Shown in pieces: positions 10,619 through 21,166 of a stretch of 64,000 bases of DNA. Source of the stretch: Streptomyces bikiniensis. GTDB lineage: Bacteria; Actinomycetota; Actinomycetes; Streptomycetales; Streptomycetaceae. The position numbers and the translations under genes are program-made. The stretch spans positions 45,337 through 109,336 of the forward strand of contig JNWL01000017.1 of NCBI GenBank assembly GCA_000716465.1, read 5' to 3'. Numbering within the stretch: position 1 is the first letter of the stretch; each line of letters begins with the position of its first letter. Under the pieces are notes generated by a model. That model was given only the letters and a program-made list of their open reading frames with translations. It made no database searches and was not told where the DNA came from.

Positions 10619-12319
10619 TCAGGCGGTCAGGCGGGCGATCGCCTCGTCCACCGTCAGCTCCTCGCGCTCGCCCGTGCGGCGGTCCTTCAGCTCCACGACG
10701 CCCTCGCCGGAGCGGCGGCCCGCGACGAGGATCTTCGGGACGCCGATGAGCTCCGCGTCGGTGAACTTGACGCCCGGGGAGACGCCCGCGCGGTCGTCGA
10801 CCAGGACGCGCAGGCCCGCGGCGGACAGCTTGTCGGAGACCTCCAGGGCCAGCTCGATCTGGAGGGCCTTGCCGGCGGCGACCACGTGGACGTCGGCCGG
10901 GGCGACCTCGGCCGGCCAGCACAGGCCCTTCTCGTCGGCGGTCTGCTCGGCGAGCGCGGCCACGGCGCGCGAGACGCCGATGCCGTACGAGCCCATGGTC
11001 ACGCGGACCGGCTTGCCGTTCTGGCCGAGGACGTCGAGCTTGAGGGCGTCGGCGTACTTGCGGCCGAGCTGGAAGATGTGGCCGATCTCGATGGCGCGGT
11101 CCAGCTTGAGGCCGGTGCCGCACTTCGGGCAGGGGTCGCCCTCCTCGACGACGACCACGTCGACGTACTCGGTGACCTCGAAGTCGCGCCCGGCCACCAC
11201 GTTCTTCGCGTGGGTGTGCTCCTTGTTGGCGCCCGTGATCCAGGCCGTGCCCGGGGCCACGCGCGGGTCCGCGATGTAGGTGACCTTGTCGAGGCCCTGC
11301 GGGCCGACGTAGCCGCGCACCAGGTCGGGGCGGCCCGCGAAGTCGGTCTCGGTGACCATCTCGACGGCGGCCGGCGCGAAGTGCGCCTCGACCTTGCCGA
11401 GGTCCACCTCGCGGTCGCCGGGGACGCCCACGGCGACGATCTCGCCGTCGACCTTCACCAGGAGGTTCTTGAGGGTGGCGGAGGCCGGGACGCCGAGCGA
11501 GGCCGCGAGGGTCTCGATGGTCGGGGTGTCCGGGGTGGGGATCTCCTCGGCGGCGGGCACGGCGGAGCCGTCCACGGCCGTCAGGGCGAAGGAGACCGCC
11601 TCGGTGTTGGCGGCGAAGTCGCAGTTCGGGCAGTCGGCGAAGGTGTCCTCGCCGGCCTCGGCCGGGGCGAGGAACTCCTCGGACTTCGAGCCGCCCATGG
11701 CGCCCGCCGTGGCGGCGCAGATGCGGTAGTCGAGGCCGAGGCGCTCGAACACGCGCCGGTAGGCCTGGCGGTGCAGGGCGTACGCCTCGGCGAGGCCCTC
11801 GTCCTCGGTGTCGAAGGAGTACGAGTCCTTCATCAGGAACTCGCGGCCGCGCAGGATGCCGGCGCGGGGGCGGGCCTCGTCGCGGAACTTGTTCTGGATC
11901 TGGTAGAGGATGACCGGCAGGTCCTTGTAGGAGGACGCCTGGTCCTTCACCAGGAGGGTGAAGATCTCCTCGTGGGTCGGGCCGAGGAGGTAGTCGCCGC
12001 CCTTGCGGTCCTGGAGGCGGAACAGCTCGGCGCCGTACTCGTCCCAGCGGCCGGTCGCGTCGTAGGGCTCGCGGGGCAGCAGGGCCGGCAGGGAGACCTC
12101 CTGGGCGCCGATGGCGTCCATCTCCTCGCGGACGATCCGCTCCACGTTGGAGAGGACCTTCCTGCCGAGGGGCAGCCAGCTCCAGATGCCGGCGGCCGTG
12201 CGGCGCACGTACCCCGCGCGGACGAGGAGCTTGTGGCTGAGGACCTCGGCGTCCGCCGGGTCGTCGCGCAGCGTCTTCGCCATCAACTTCGACATGCGCT
12301 GGACCGGTGCGTTGGCCAT
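10619..12319 (-). CDS. proS: Prolyl-tRNA synthetase
   Basis: 566 residues, the bacterial-type class II synthetase with an inserted editing domain. It charges tRNA-Pro with proline. Motif 2 is visible around [21 protein letters not shown], and motif 3 is [16 protein letters not shown]. Between them, about residues 230-390, is the INS domain that deacylates Ala-tRNA-Pro ([20 protein letters not shown]). The C-terminal anticodon-binding domain ends [10 protein letters not shown]. The ATG ([17 protein letters not shown]) is the normal start. It is downstream of two acetyltransferase genes but has 70 bases of own leader. Confidence 0.97.
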   Translation of the reverse strand: MANAPVQRMSKLMAKTLRDDPADAEVLSHKLLVRAGYVRRTAAGIWSWLPLGRKVLSNVERIVREEMDAIGAQEVSLPALLPREPYDATGRWDEYGAELFRLQDRKGGDYLLGPTHEEIFTLLVKDQASSYKDLPVILYQIQNKFRDEARPRAGILRGREFLMKDSYSFDTEDEGLAEAYALHRQAYRRVFERLGLDYRICAATAGAMGGSKSEEFLAPAEAGEDTFADCPNCDFAANTEAVSFALTAVDGSAVPAAEEIPTPDTPTIETLAASLGVPASATLKNLLVKVDGEIVAVGVPGDREVDLGKVEAHFAPAAVEMVTETDFAGRPDLVRGYVGPQGLDKVTYIADPRVAPGTAWITGANKEHTHAKNVVAGRDFEVTEYVDVVVVEEGDPCPKCGTGLKLDRAIEIGHIFQLGRKYADALKLDVLGQNGKPVRVTMGSYGIGVSRAVAALAEQTADEKGLCWPAEVAPADVHVVAAGKALQIELALEVSDKLSAAGLRVLVDDRAGVSPGVKFTDAELIGVPKILVAGRRSGEGVVELKDRRTGEREELTVDEAIARLTA

Positions 12320-12390
12320 GGTTCTCGTACTCCTGCCGGGGCTGTAAGTGATGGGCCCGAGGTTAGCCGGGCGGCCCCGGGGACGAGAAA

Positions 12391-12936
12391 TCAGTTACCC
12401 CGCGGCAGCGGCAGCGGGGCGCCCATCACGGCGTACGGGCGGGGGGCGCTGGGGAAGTGCACCCGGCGGGCGAGGTCCCGGTAGCCGAGGGAGCGGTAGA
12501 GGCAGCGGGCGGGGCTCTCGGTGTCGATCGCGGAGAGGATCGAGCGCGGCTCGTCGGCCGTGTCGGTGATGGTGGTGATCAGCGCGCGGCCCGCGCCCCG
12601 GCCCTGGAAGTCGGGGTGGACGTGGAGTTCGGTGATGGTGAAGGAGTCGTCGAGCCAGTCGGCGGTGCCGGTGGCGCGCAGGTGCGCCTCGACGACGGTG
12701 GACCACCAGTGGGTGCGGTCGTTGGGCATCCCGTACACGAAGCCGACGAGCCGTCCGCCGGGGGTGGTGGCGCCGTAGGCGCGGGCGCCGGGGCTGAGCA
12801 GGTGGCGCAGCACGATGTGGCGGCGCACGGCGACCTCTTCGGCGTCCAGGCCGAAGGCGACCGCCTGCACGGCGAGGGCCTCGTCCACCCGGGCGGCCAG
12901 GTCGACCGGTCCGATCACGATCTCCGCGTCATCCAT
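12391..12936 (-). CDS. GNAT family N-acetyltransferase
   Basis: 181 residues. The GNAT fold is seen from the strand [22 protein letters not shown], which is motif A with the acetyl-CoA-binding Q-G-R-G-A-G loop, and from the later [13 protein letters not shown] (motif B). The substrate is unknown. The ATG at 12936 ([12 protein letters not shown]) was preferred over a GTG nine bases upstream because AGGGTG sits at a suitable distance. Its neighbour at 12965 is another, unrelated GNAT. Confidence 0.85.
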   Translation of the reverse strand: MDDAEIVIGPVDLAARVDEALAVQAVAFGLDAEEVAVRRHIVLRHLLSPGARAYGATTPGGRLVGFVYGMPNDRTHWWSTVVEAHLRATGTADWLDDSFTITELHVHPDFQGRGAGRALITTITDTADEPRSILSAIDTESPARCLYRSLGYRDLARRVHFPSAPRPYAVMGAPLPLPRGN

Positions 12937-12964
12937 GCGGCGCACCCTACAAGCGGCCCGCCCC

Positions 12965-13810
12965 TCAGAACAGCACGCTCATGAAGGCCCCGGTCTCCCG
13001 GAAGCCGACACGGCGGTACGCGGCCCTGGCGGGGGTGTTGTAGTCGTTGACGTACAGGCTGACCACGGGGGCGACGTCGGCCAGGGCGTACCGCAGGACG
13101 GCGGCCATGCCGGTCTCGGAGAGGCCCTTGCCGCGGTGCTCGGGGGCGACCCAGACGCCCTGGATCTGACAGGCCTGGCGGGTGGCGGCGCCGATCTCGG
13201 CCTTGAAGACGACCCTGCCGTCCTCGATGCGGGCGAAGGAGCGGCCCGAGCCGACGAGTTCGGCGACCCGGGCCTGGTAGAGCAGGCCGCCGTCGTTGGC
13301 GAGCGGGGAGACGCCGACCTCCTCGGTGAACATGGCCACGCAGGCGGGCATGATCACCTCCATCTCGTCCTTGCGGACGCGGCGCACCAGCGGGTCGGGC
13401 TCGACGGTGGCGGAGGGCTCCTCGGCGATCATCAGGGGCTGGTTGGCCCGGACGTCCCTGGCGGGGCCCCAACTGGGCTCCAGGAGCCGCCACAGCTCGG
13501 TGGTGGGCCCGGCGGGGCCGACGATGGAGGAGCAGCGGCGGCCGGTCCTGCGGGCCCGGTCGGCGAAGGCGCGGACGGCCTGGGGGGTGGCGCAGATCGG
13601 GACCAGGTTGGCGCCGGAGTAGCAGAGCGAGCGCAGCCTTCCCCCGCTGTACCAGCCCCACATCTCGCCGCCGAGGCGCCAGGGGTCGAGCCCGGCGAGC
13701 TGGACGCGGGCGGTCACGAACGCGTTCTCGACCGGGGCGCTCTCCAGGACGGCGAGGGCGGCGCCGAGGTCGGTGGGTTCGAGGACCCGAGTGGTGGTCT
13801 CTGTCAACAC
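12965..13810 (-). CDS. GNAT acetyltransferase with N-terminal DUF4081 domain
   Basis: 281 residues. The first half (LEPTDLGAALAVLESAPVENAF, then LRSLCYSGANLVPI) is the DUF4081 module, itself a degenerate GNAT-like fold. The second half is a normal GNAT with the CoA loop in QGVWVAPEHRGKGLSETGMA and the motif B helix NTPARAAYRRVGFRETG. The substrate is unknown. Conserved in Streptomyces close to ispG. It starts at a GTG with GTGAGG upstream. Confidence 0.88.
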   Translation of the reverse strand: MLTETTTRVLEPTDLGAALAVLESAPVENAFVTARVQLAGLDPWRLGGEMWGWYSGGRLRSLCYSGANLVPICATPQAVRAFADRARRTGRRCSSIVGPAGPTTELWRLLEPSWGPARDVRANQPLMIAEEPSATVEPDPLVRRVRKDEMEVIMPACVAMFTEEVGVSPLANDGGLLYQARVAELVGSGRSFARIEDGRVVFKAEIGAATRQACQIQGVWVAPEHRGKGLSETGMAAVLRYALADVAPVVSLYVNDYNTPARAAYRRVGFRETGAFMSVLF

Positions 13811-13887
13811 GAGGGGGCCTCACCGTGCGGTTCCGCTGATTCCACGCACTTTACCCGGAGGGCCCCGGGGCACGCCTCCGGCAGCGG

Positions 13888-13921
13888 GAAGCCCCGCCTC
13901 CCGGAGCGGGGGCGGGGCTTC
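13888..13921 (-). terminator. Terminator after ispG
   Basis: An 11-bp perfect stem (13888-13898 with 13911-13921, 12-base loop) directly behind the ispG stop. It closes the MEP gene cluster. Confidence 0.75.
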
Positions 13922-13939
13922 GCGCGGGAGTCGCGCGCG

Positions 13940-15097
<1,158 letters not shown>

Positions 15098-15200
15098 CTG
15101 TTGTGCAACCTCAAGGTTGTGCGTCGGCGGGCTCAGGTCTCCGAGGTTACCGCCCCGGCGGCGGAGGGCCGGACACCACCGGGTCCGGCCCCCCTCGGGT

Positions 15201-16508
15201 TCACGTCAGCTTCACCGGGTTGACGATGTCGGCGGCGAGGACGAGCAGGGTGAAGCAGACGAAGACGCCGGCCACCACGTACGCGGCGGGCATCAGCTTG
15301 GCCACGTCGAACGGGCCGGGGTCGGGGCGCTTGAAGATCCGGGCCGTGTGGCGGCGGACGGACTCCCACAGGGCGCCCGCGATGTGGCCGCCGTCGAGCG
15401 GCAGCAGCGGGAGCATGTTGAACAGGAACAGCGAGACGTTGAACATGACCAGCAGGTTCATGAACATCACGAGGATGCGCTCCGGCGGCGCGTCCACGGT
15501 CATCAGCTCGCCGGTGAGGCGGGCGGCGCCGACGACGCCGACGGGCGAGTCGTCCGCCCGCTCGCCGTCGCCGAAGGTGGCGTCCCACAGGCCGGGGATC
15601 TTGCCCGGGAGGGCGACGACCGAGTGGACGCCGTTCTCCAGGAGGTCGGTCATCCGGTCGGTGGTCTCGCCGAAGGTGAGCGGCGCGACCTCGGTCTTGG
15701 AGGCGAAGCCCAGGTAGCCGGCGTCGATGTAGGTCAGGGGCTGGACGACCTTGCCGTCCTCGTCCTTCTTCGGGACCTTGTTGGTGACGAGGGTGGGGTG
15801 CAGGTCGATCCGCTGCCCGGCCCGCTCGACGGTGACCGTGGCGGGGCCGAGGGTGTCGCGGATGCGGTCGGAGAGGGTGTCCCAGTCGCCCACGGGCGTG
15901 CCGTTGAAGGCGACGATCCGGTCGCCCTCCTTCAGGCCGGCCGCGAAGGCCGGGGAGACGGGGTCGCCCGGCGCGCACGTGTCGCGCTTCTCGCTCTGCT
16001 CGATGACGCACTTCTGGACGCCGGCGACCCCGGTCGTCTGGCCCTCCATGCCGAGCGTCATCATCGAGCCGAAGAAGAGCGCCGCCGCCAGGACCAGGTT
16101 CATGAACGGTCCGGCGAACATCACGATGACGCGCTTCCACGGCCTGCGCGTGTAGAAGAGCCGGGTCTCGTCGCCGGGCCGCAGCTCCTCGTACGAGGCC
16201 TCGCGGGCGTCCTCGATCATGGAGCGCCACGGCGAGGTGGAGCGGGCCTCGATCCGCCCGTCGTCGCCGGGCGGGAACATGCCGATCATGCGGATGTAGC
16301 CGCCTGCCGGGATGGCCTTGATGCCGTACTCGGTCTCGCCGCGCTTCTTCGACCAGATCGTGGGGCCGAAGCCGACCATGTACTGCGGGACGCGGATGCC
16401 GAAGAGCTTGGCCGTGGAGAGGTGGCCGAGTTCGTGCCAGGCGATGGAGACGAGCAGTCCGAACGCGAACAGCACGATGCCCAGGACGTACAGGAGCGTT
16501 TCGTTCAT
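15201..16508 (-). CDS. Site-2 metalloprotease, M50 family (RseP-like)
   Basis: 435 residues. An intramembrane zinc protease of the RseP/Rip1 class that cleaves membrane-embedded anti-sigma factors or other single-pass proteins. The zinc motif [17 protein letters not shown] is in the first membrane segment. The third ligand region [18 protein letters not shown] is in the third. A PDZ domain lies between them ([20 protein letters not shown]). A last helix [18 protein letters not shown] closes the protein. The ATG overlaps the dxr stop by four bases. This grouping with dxr and ispG is standard in actinobacteria. The substrate is not evident. Confidence 0.93.
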   Translation of the reverse strand: MNETLLYVLGIVLFAFGLLVSIAWHELGHLSTAKLFGIRVPQYMVGFGPTIWSKKRGETEYGIKAIPAGGYIRMIGMFPPGDDGRIEARSTSPWRSMIEDAREASYEELRPGDETRLFYTRRPWKRVIVMFAGPFMNLVLAAALFFGSMMTLGMEGQTTGVAGVQKCVIEQSEKRDTCAPGDPVSPAFAAGLKEGDRIVAFNGTPVGDWDTLSDRIRDTLGPATVTVERAGQRIDLHPTLVTNKVPKKDEDGKVVQPLTYIDAGYLGFASKTEVAPLTFGETTDRMTDLLENGVHSVVALPGKIPGLWDATFGDGERADDSPVGVVGAARLTGELMTVDAPPERILVMFMNLLVMFNVSLFLFNMLPLLPLDGGHIAGALWESVRRHTARIFKRPDPGPFDVAKLMPAAYVVAGVFVCFTLLVLAADIVNPVKLT

Positions 16509-17755
16509 GCGCGGGCCTCCGCTGTTGCCTTCGCTGCGAGCTCTCGGGCCCGGGCCCGTGCCCAGGTCTCCGCTTCGAGGACGTCCGGCACGGTGAGGGA
16601 GGTTCCCGCGGCGGGAACGCCGTGCTCCGCCACGACCGCCGTGACCGTGTCCATGATGCCGTTGAACGGCAGCCGCCCGGCCAGGAACGCCTCGACGCAC
16701 TCCTCGTTGGCGGCGTTGAAGACGGCGGGGGCGGTGCCGCCCAGCTCGCCGACGTGCCGGGCCAGGCCGACGGACGGGAAGGCCTCGGTGTCGAGCGGGA
16801 AGAACTCCCAGGTGGAGGCCTTGCTCCAGTCGAAGGCGGGGGCCGCGTCCGGGACCCGCTCGGGCCAGCCGAGGCCGATGGCGATCGGGCCGCCCATGTC
16901 GGGCGGGGTGGCCTGGGCGAGCGTGGAGCCGTCGGTGAACTCCACCATCGAGTGGACGTACGACTGGGGGTGGACGACGACCTCGATGCGGTCGAAGGGG
17001 ACGTCGTAGAGCAGGTGGGCCTCGATGACCTCCAGGCCCTTGTTGACCAGGGTCGCGCTGTTCACCGTGATCACCGGGCCCATGGCCCAGGTGGGGTGGG
17101 CGAGCGCGTCCTCGCGGGTGACGTGGGCCAGCTGCTCCCTCGTGCGGCCGCGGAAGGGGCCGCCGGAGGCGGTGACGACCAGCTTGCGGACGTCGGCGCG
17201 GGTGCCGGCGGCGAGCGCCTGGAAGAGGGCCGCGTGCTCGGAGTCGACCGGGATGATCTGGCCGGGCTTGGCGAGCGCCTTCACCAGGGGGCCGCCGACG
17301 ATCAGCGACTCCTTGTTGGCGAGGGCGAGGGTGCGGCCGGCTTCGAGGGCGGCGAGGGTGGGCGCGAGGCCGATGGAGCCGGTGATGCCGTTGAGGACGG
17401 TGTGGCACGGCGATGCGGCGAGCTGCGTGGCGGCGTCCGGCCCCGCCAGGAGCTCGGGCAGGGGCTCGGAGCCGTACAGCGCCTCCAGGGCCTCGCGCAG
17501 CTCGGGCAGCGCCTCCTCGCGGGCGACCGCGACCGCGGCGACCCCCAGCCGGTGCGCCTGCTCGGCGAGCAGTCCGATCCGGCCGCCGGAGGCGGCCAGG
17601 GCGGTGACCCGGAAGCGGTCGGGGTTGCGCAGCACCAGATCGATGGCCTGGGTGCCGATGGACCCGGTCGAGCCGAGGACGACGACGTCCCGGCGTCCTT
17701 CGGAGACGTCGAAGGCGACGTGCGGGTCGGCGAGGGGTGAGGGGCGGTCGGTCAT
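16505..17755 (-). CDS. dxr: 1-deoxy-D-xylulose 5-phosphate reductoisomerase
   Basis: 416 residues from the second ATG ([11 protein letters not shown]). Dxr converts DXP to MEP with NADPH and is the committed step of the MEP pathway. The NADPH fold is [18 protein letters not shown]. Catalytic and substrate-binding stretches are [27 protein letters not shown] and ASGGPFRG. Another in-frame ATG nine bases upstream (17764) is possible. Coupled by an ATGA overlap to the protease gene, with aroA 35 bases upstream, so all three are probably co-transcribed. Confidence 0.96.
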   Translation of the reverse strand: MTDRPSPLADPHVAFDVSEGRRDVVVLGSTGSIGTQAIDLVLRNPDRFRVTALAASGGRIGLLAEQAHRLGVAAVAVAREEALPELREALEALYGSEPLPELLAGPDAATQLAASPCHTVLNGITGSIGLAPTLAALEAGRTLALANKESLIVGGPLVKALAKPGQIIPVDSEHAALFQALAAGTRADVRKLVVTASGGPFRGRTREQLAHVTREDALAHPTWAMGPVITVNSATLVNKGLEVIEAHLLYDVPFDRIEVVVHPQSYVHSMVEFTDGSTLAQATPPDMGGPIAIGLGWPERVPDAAPAFDWSKASTWEFFPLDTEAFPSVGLARHVGELGGTAPAVFNAANEECVEAFLAGRLPFNGIMDTVTAVVAEHGVPAAGTSLTVPDVLEAETWARARARELAAKATAEARA

Positions 17756-17789
17756 GCCCCCCATTCTTGCCCCAAACGCGGCGCGGTCT

Positions 17790-19025
17790 TCACGGGGTGC
17801 GGGCGAACGTGTCGAAGACCCGGTGGAAGTCGGGGAACGTCTTCTTCACGCAGCCGGGGTCGTCGAAGGTGACGCCGGGGGTGCGCAGGGCGGTGACCGC
17901 GAAGGACATGACGATCCGGTGGTCCCCGTGGGTGGCGATCCCGACGGGTCCGGCGGGCGTGCCGGGGTGGATCTCGATCCAGTCGGGGCCGGTGCGGACG
18001 GTGATCCCGAGGCGGCGCAGGTTCTCGGCGCAGGCGTCGAGCCGGTCGCACTCCTTGACCCGGGTGTTGGCGACGTCCTCGATGCGGACCGGCCCTTCGG
18101 CGAACGGCGCGATGGCGGCGAGGGTCGGCATGGTGTCGGAGATGTCGCGCATGTTGACGGTGAGTCCGCGCAGGGTGCCGGTGGAGCGGACGGTGGTGGC
18201 GTCCGCGCCGATCTCGACGTCGGCGCCCATCCGGCGCAGGACGTCGACGAAGGCGAGGTCGCCCTGGAGGGCGCCGGTGCCGAGGCCGGGGACGGTGACC
18301 GGGCGGCCGGGTTCGAGGGCGGCGGCCGCGAAGAAGTAGCTGGCGGTGGAGGCGTCGGGCTCGATGCCGTACGTCCTGGCGCGGTAGCCGGTGGGGGCGA
18401 CGCGGTAGGTGCGTCCCTCCCGCCGGACCTCGGCGCCGAAGCTCCGCATCATGGCGAGGGTGATCTCGACGTACGGCTCCGAGACCAGGTCGGTGACGGT
18501 GATGTCGAGGCCCTCGGCGGTGAGCGGGCCGAGCAGGAGCAGGGCGGTGAGGTACTGGGAGGACTGCCCGGCGTCCAGGGTGAGCGCGCCGCCCTTGACG
18601 CCGCGGGCGTGGACGGAGAGCGGGTGGTGGCCCTCCTGACCGCCGTGCCGGAGGTCGACGCCGAGGTCGCGCAGGGCGTTGGTGAGCGGCCCGAGGGGGC
18701 GCCGGCGCATCTGGGCGGAGGCGTCGAAGCGGTACGTGCCGTGGCCGGCGGCGGCGAGGGCGGGGAGGAAGCGGGCGGTGGTGGCGCCGTCGCGGCAGTA
18801 CACGTCGGCGGTGTCCGCGCCGGGTCCGGCGGGCCGGCCCTCGATGTGCCAGGCACCCGGCTCGCGGCGGACGGCGTAGCCGAGGGCGGCGAGCCCTTCG
18901 GCGAAGCCCTCGGTGTCGTCGGAGACGAGGGGCCGCAGGAGGGTGGTGGTGCCCTCGGCGGCCGCGGCGAGGAAGAGCGCGCGGGCGGTGACGGACTTGG
19001 AGCCGGGGATGTCGATGACGGTCAC
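17790..19025 (-). CDS. aroA: 3-phosphoshikimate 1-carboxyvinyltransferase (EPSP synthase)
   Basis: 411 residues. It joins PEP to shikimate 3-phosphate in the shikimate pathway. Motifs are [15 protein letters not shown] at the start, [24 protein letters not shown] (usually KESD) and [13 protein letters not shown]. The PEP loop, NAGTxMR in most enzymes, is DGATTARF here (residues 79-86), so the position of E. coli Gly96 is Ala81. The start is the GTG at 19025, with AGGATGG upstream; an open frame continues 36 codons further without a ribosome site. It lies just upstream of dxr. It may be a second, specialised copy, since Streptomyces usually keep their main aroA elsewhere. Confidence 0.92.
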   Translation of the reverse strand: MTVIDIPGSKSVTARALFLAAAAEGTTTLLRPLVSDDTEGFAEGLAALGYAVRREPGAWHIEGRPAGPGADTADVYCRDGATTARFLPALAAAGHGTYRFDASAQMRRRPLGPLTNALRDLGVDLRHGGQEGHHPLSVHARGVKGGALTLDAGQSSQYLTALLLLGPLTAEGLDITVTDLVSEPYVEITLAMMRSFGAEVRREGRTYRVAPTGYRARTYGIEPDASTASYFFAAAALEPGRPVTVPGLGTGALQGDLAFVDVLRRMGADVEIGADATTVRSTGTLRGLTVNMRDISDTMPTLAAIAPFAEGPVRIEDVANTRVKECDRLDACAENLRRLGITVRTGPDWIEIHPGTPAGPVGIATHGDHRIVMSFAVTALRTPGVTFDDPGCVKKTFPDFHRVFDTFARTP

Positions 19026-19113
19026 GGCGCCATCCTGCCGTCCCGCCGGGCGGGACGGCCCGGCGTTCCGCATGGCGGAACGGGGCCGGCGGGCGCCCGG
19101 CGGGCACGGGAAA

Positions 19114-19150
19114 GGCGGCCCGGCTCCCCGCACAGTGGAGCCGGACCGCC
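19114..19150 (-). terminator. Terminator after the aldehyde dehydrogenase gene
   Basis: 14-bp stem (19114-19127 with 19137-19150), fully paired only in minus-strand RNA (one G-U), then UUUCCC. It separates the dehydrogenase from aroA. Confidence 0.6.
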
Positions 19151-19241
19151 TGGTCCGGGTGGGGCGTGCGCCCCGGGGCCGTACGGCCTGGAGGTCGTAC
19201 GGTTCGGGGCGCGTGTCCCGGAGGACGTACGGTCCCGTGTC

Positions 19242-20687
19242 CTAGAGCGCCAGGCCCGTCAGGACGAGGACGCGCTCGTAGGTGTAGTCGTCCATCGCGT
19301 ACTTGACGCCCTCGCGGCCGACGCCGGAGCGCTTGGCGCCGCCGTACGGCATCTGGTCGGCGCGGTACGAGGGGACGTCTCCGACGATCACGCCGCCGAC
19401 CTCCAGGGCGCGGTGGGCGCGGAAGGCGGCCTGCAGGTCGTGGGTGAAGACGCCGGCCTGGAGGCCGAAGTCGGAGTCGTTGACCGCGGCGAACGCCTCG
19501 GCCTCGCCGTCGACCTTCGCGATCGTCAGGACCGGGCCGAAGACCTCGGCGCGGGCCAGGGTGACGTCGGCCGGGAGGTCGGTGAGGACGGTCGGGGCGT
19601 AGGTCGCGCCCTCGCGCTTGCCGCCGGCCAGGAGCTTCGCGCCGGCGGCGACGGCCTCGTCCACCCAGGACTCGACGCGCTGGGCGGCGGCCTCGTCGAC
19701 GAGCGGACCGACGTCGGTGGCGTCGTCCGCCGGGTCGCCGGTGACCTGGGCTTCGACGGCGGCGACGATCTTCGGCAGCAGGCGGTCGTGGACGGAGGAG
19801 TCGACGATCACGCGCTGGACGGAGATGCAGGACTGGCCGCCCTGGTAGTTGGAGAAGGTGGCGATGCGGGTCGCGGCCCAGTCCAGGTCGGCCTCGGAGG
19901 ACCAGTCGGGCAGGACGACGGCCGCGGCGTTGCCGCCGAGCTCCAGGGTGCAGTGCTTGTGCGGCACGGACTCCTGGATGGCGTAGCCGACCGTGTCGGA
20001 GCCGGTGAAGGAGATGACCGGGAGGCGCTCGTCCTGGACGAGGGCGGGCATGCGGTCGTTCGGCACGGTGAGGATCGACCAGGAGCCGGCCGGCAGGTCG
20101 GTCTCGGCCAGGATCTCGCCCAGGACCAGGGAGGAGATCGGGGTCGAGGGGGCCGGCTTGAGGATGATCGGGGCGCCGACGGCGATGGCCGGGGCGACCT
20201 TGTGGGCGCTGAGGTTCAGCGGGAAGTTGAACGGCGCGATGCCGAGGACGACGCCCTTGGGGATGCGGCGGGTCAGCGCGAGCCGGCCCACGCCGCCGGC
20301 CTCGGTGTCGAGGCGCTGGGCCTCGCCGCCGTTGAAGCGGCGGGCCTCCTCGGCGGCGAAGCGGAAGACGGAGACGGCGCGGCCGACCTCGCCGCGGGCC
20401 CACTTGATCGGCTTGCCGTTCTCGGCGGAGATCAGCTGGGCGATCTCCTCGGTGCGCTCGGCGAGCCGCTTCGACACGTGGTCGAGGGCGGCGGCGCGGA
20501 CGTGCGCCGGGGTGGCGGCGAACTCGTCGACGACGGCGTGCGCGGCGGCGACGGCCTCCTCGACCTGGGCCTCGGTGGGCACGCTGACCTTGCCGACCAG
20601 ACGTCCGTCGTACGAGTTCGTGACGTCGAAGGCGGCCTCGCCGGTGGCCTCGCGGCCGGCGAGCCAGAAGGCGTGGGTGGTCGTCAT
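19242..20687 (-). CDS. NAD(P)-dependent aldehyde dehydrogenase
   Basis: 481 residues, complete ALDH fold. The cofactor region is VLGIAPFNFPLN, the general base lies in CTLELGGNAAAVV, the catalytic Cys in YQGGQSCISVQRV and the C-terminal NDSDFGLQAGVFT. The sequence is closest in feel to lactaldehyde/non-phosphorylating GAPDH-like ALDHs, not to classical GabD. Its neighbours, a PucR regulator and gabT, suggest succinate semialdehyde as substrate, but this is inference. It begins at an ATG with a weak GGGA upstream. Confidence 0.9.
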   Translation of the reverse strand: MTTTHAFWLAGREATGEAAFDVTNSYDGRLVGKVSVPTEAQVEEAVAAAHAVVDEFAATPAHVRAAALDHVSKRLAERTEEIAQLISAENGKPIKWARGEVGRAVSVFRFAAEEARRFNGGEAQRLDTEAGGVGRLALTRRIPKGVVLGIAPFNFPLNLSAHKVAPAIAVGAPIILKPAPSTPISSLVLGEILAETDLPAGSWSILTVPNDRMPALVQDERLPVISFTGSDTVGYAIQESVPHKHCTLELGGNAAAVVLPDWSSEADLDWAATRIATFSNYQGGQSCISVQRVIVDSSVHDRLLPKIVAAVEAQVTGDPADDATDVGPLVDEAAAQRVESWVDEAVAAGAKLLAGGKREGATYAPTVLTDLPADVTLARAEVFGPVLTIAKVDGEAEAFAAVNDSDFGLQAGVFTHDLQAAFRAHRALEVGGVIVGDVPSYRADQMPYGGAKRSGVGREGVKYAMDDYTYERVLVLTGLAL

Positions 20688-20924
20688 TGCGTCCCGGCCC
20701 TTTCCGTATCGGGGGGTGCGAGCGATTGCTCTCGTGACACGTTAGGGCCGGGGCGACGGGTGTGGGTTTGTCCGGTGTGGAGTGGTGGGGCGGGGGCCCT
20801 GTCCGAATTGGCCGAACGGGTGGGGACCCGGCGAGGTCGGGTCCGTGGTGCTCGCCGCGGAGCGGGTGGGCGGGGAGCGGAGTGGAAGGATGGGGAGGAC
20901 CGCAGAACCGCAAGGGGGAGACGC

Positions 20925-21128
20925 ATGTTCCTGTTCGTGATGTCCGCTGTCCTGGTCCTCGCCGTGGGCGGGTGCGCCTGCGTGGTGTGGGCGGCCCGGG
21001 GCGGCCCGCGCTGGACGCGCGGGGTGGCGGCGGTGGTGCTGCTGGGCGGGGAACTGGTGCGCGCCGGGGGCGGGCGGGGCGGCGGGAGCAGGGGGTCGGG
21101 GGGCGACGCCGACGGCTCGGACGGCTGA
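20925..21128 (+). CDS. Small membrane protein, hypothetical
   Basis: 67 residues from an ATG with a strong AAGGGGGAG ribosome site seven bases before. One transmembrane segment (MFLFVMSAVLVLAVGGCACVVWAA), then a short cationic stretch and a Gly/Ser/Asp-rich tail. Part of a much longer open frame, but the ribosome site fixes the start here. It lies divergent from the aldehyde dehydrogenase and convergent with the PucR gene. Not recognised. Confidence 0.6.
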   Translation: MFLFVMSAVLVLAVGGCACVVWAARGGPRWTRGVAAVVLLGGELVRAGGGRGGGSRGSGGDADGSDG

Positions 21129-21166
21129 GACGGGGTCCGGAGGACCGGATCACCTGCTCCGGGGGC

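Noticed and set aside
17025..21128. Open plus-strand frame of about 1360 codons over dxr, aroA and an aldehyde dehydrogenase
   Set aside because: Antisense of three recognised enzymes. Only its last 68 codons, with their own ribosome site, were kept as the small membrane protein.
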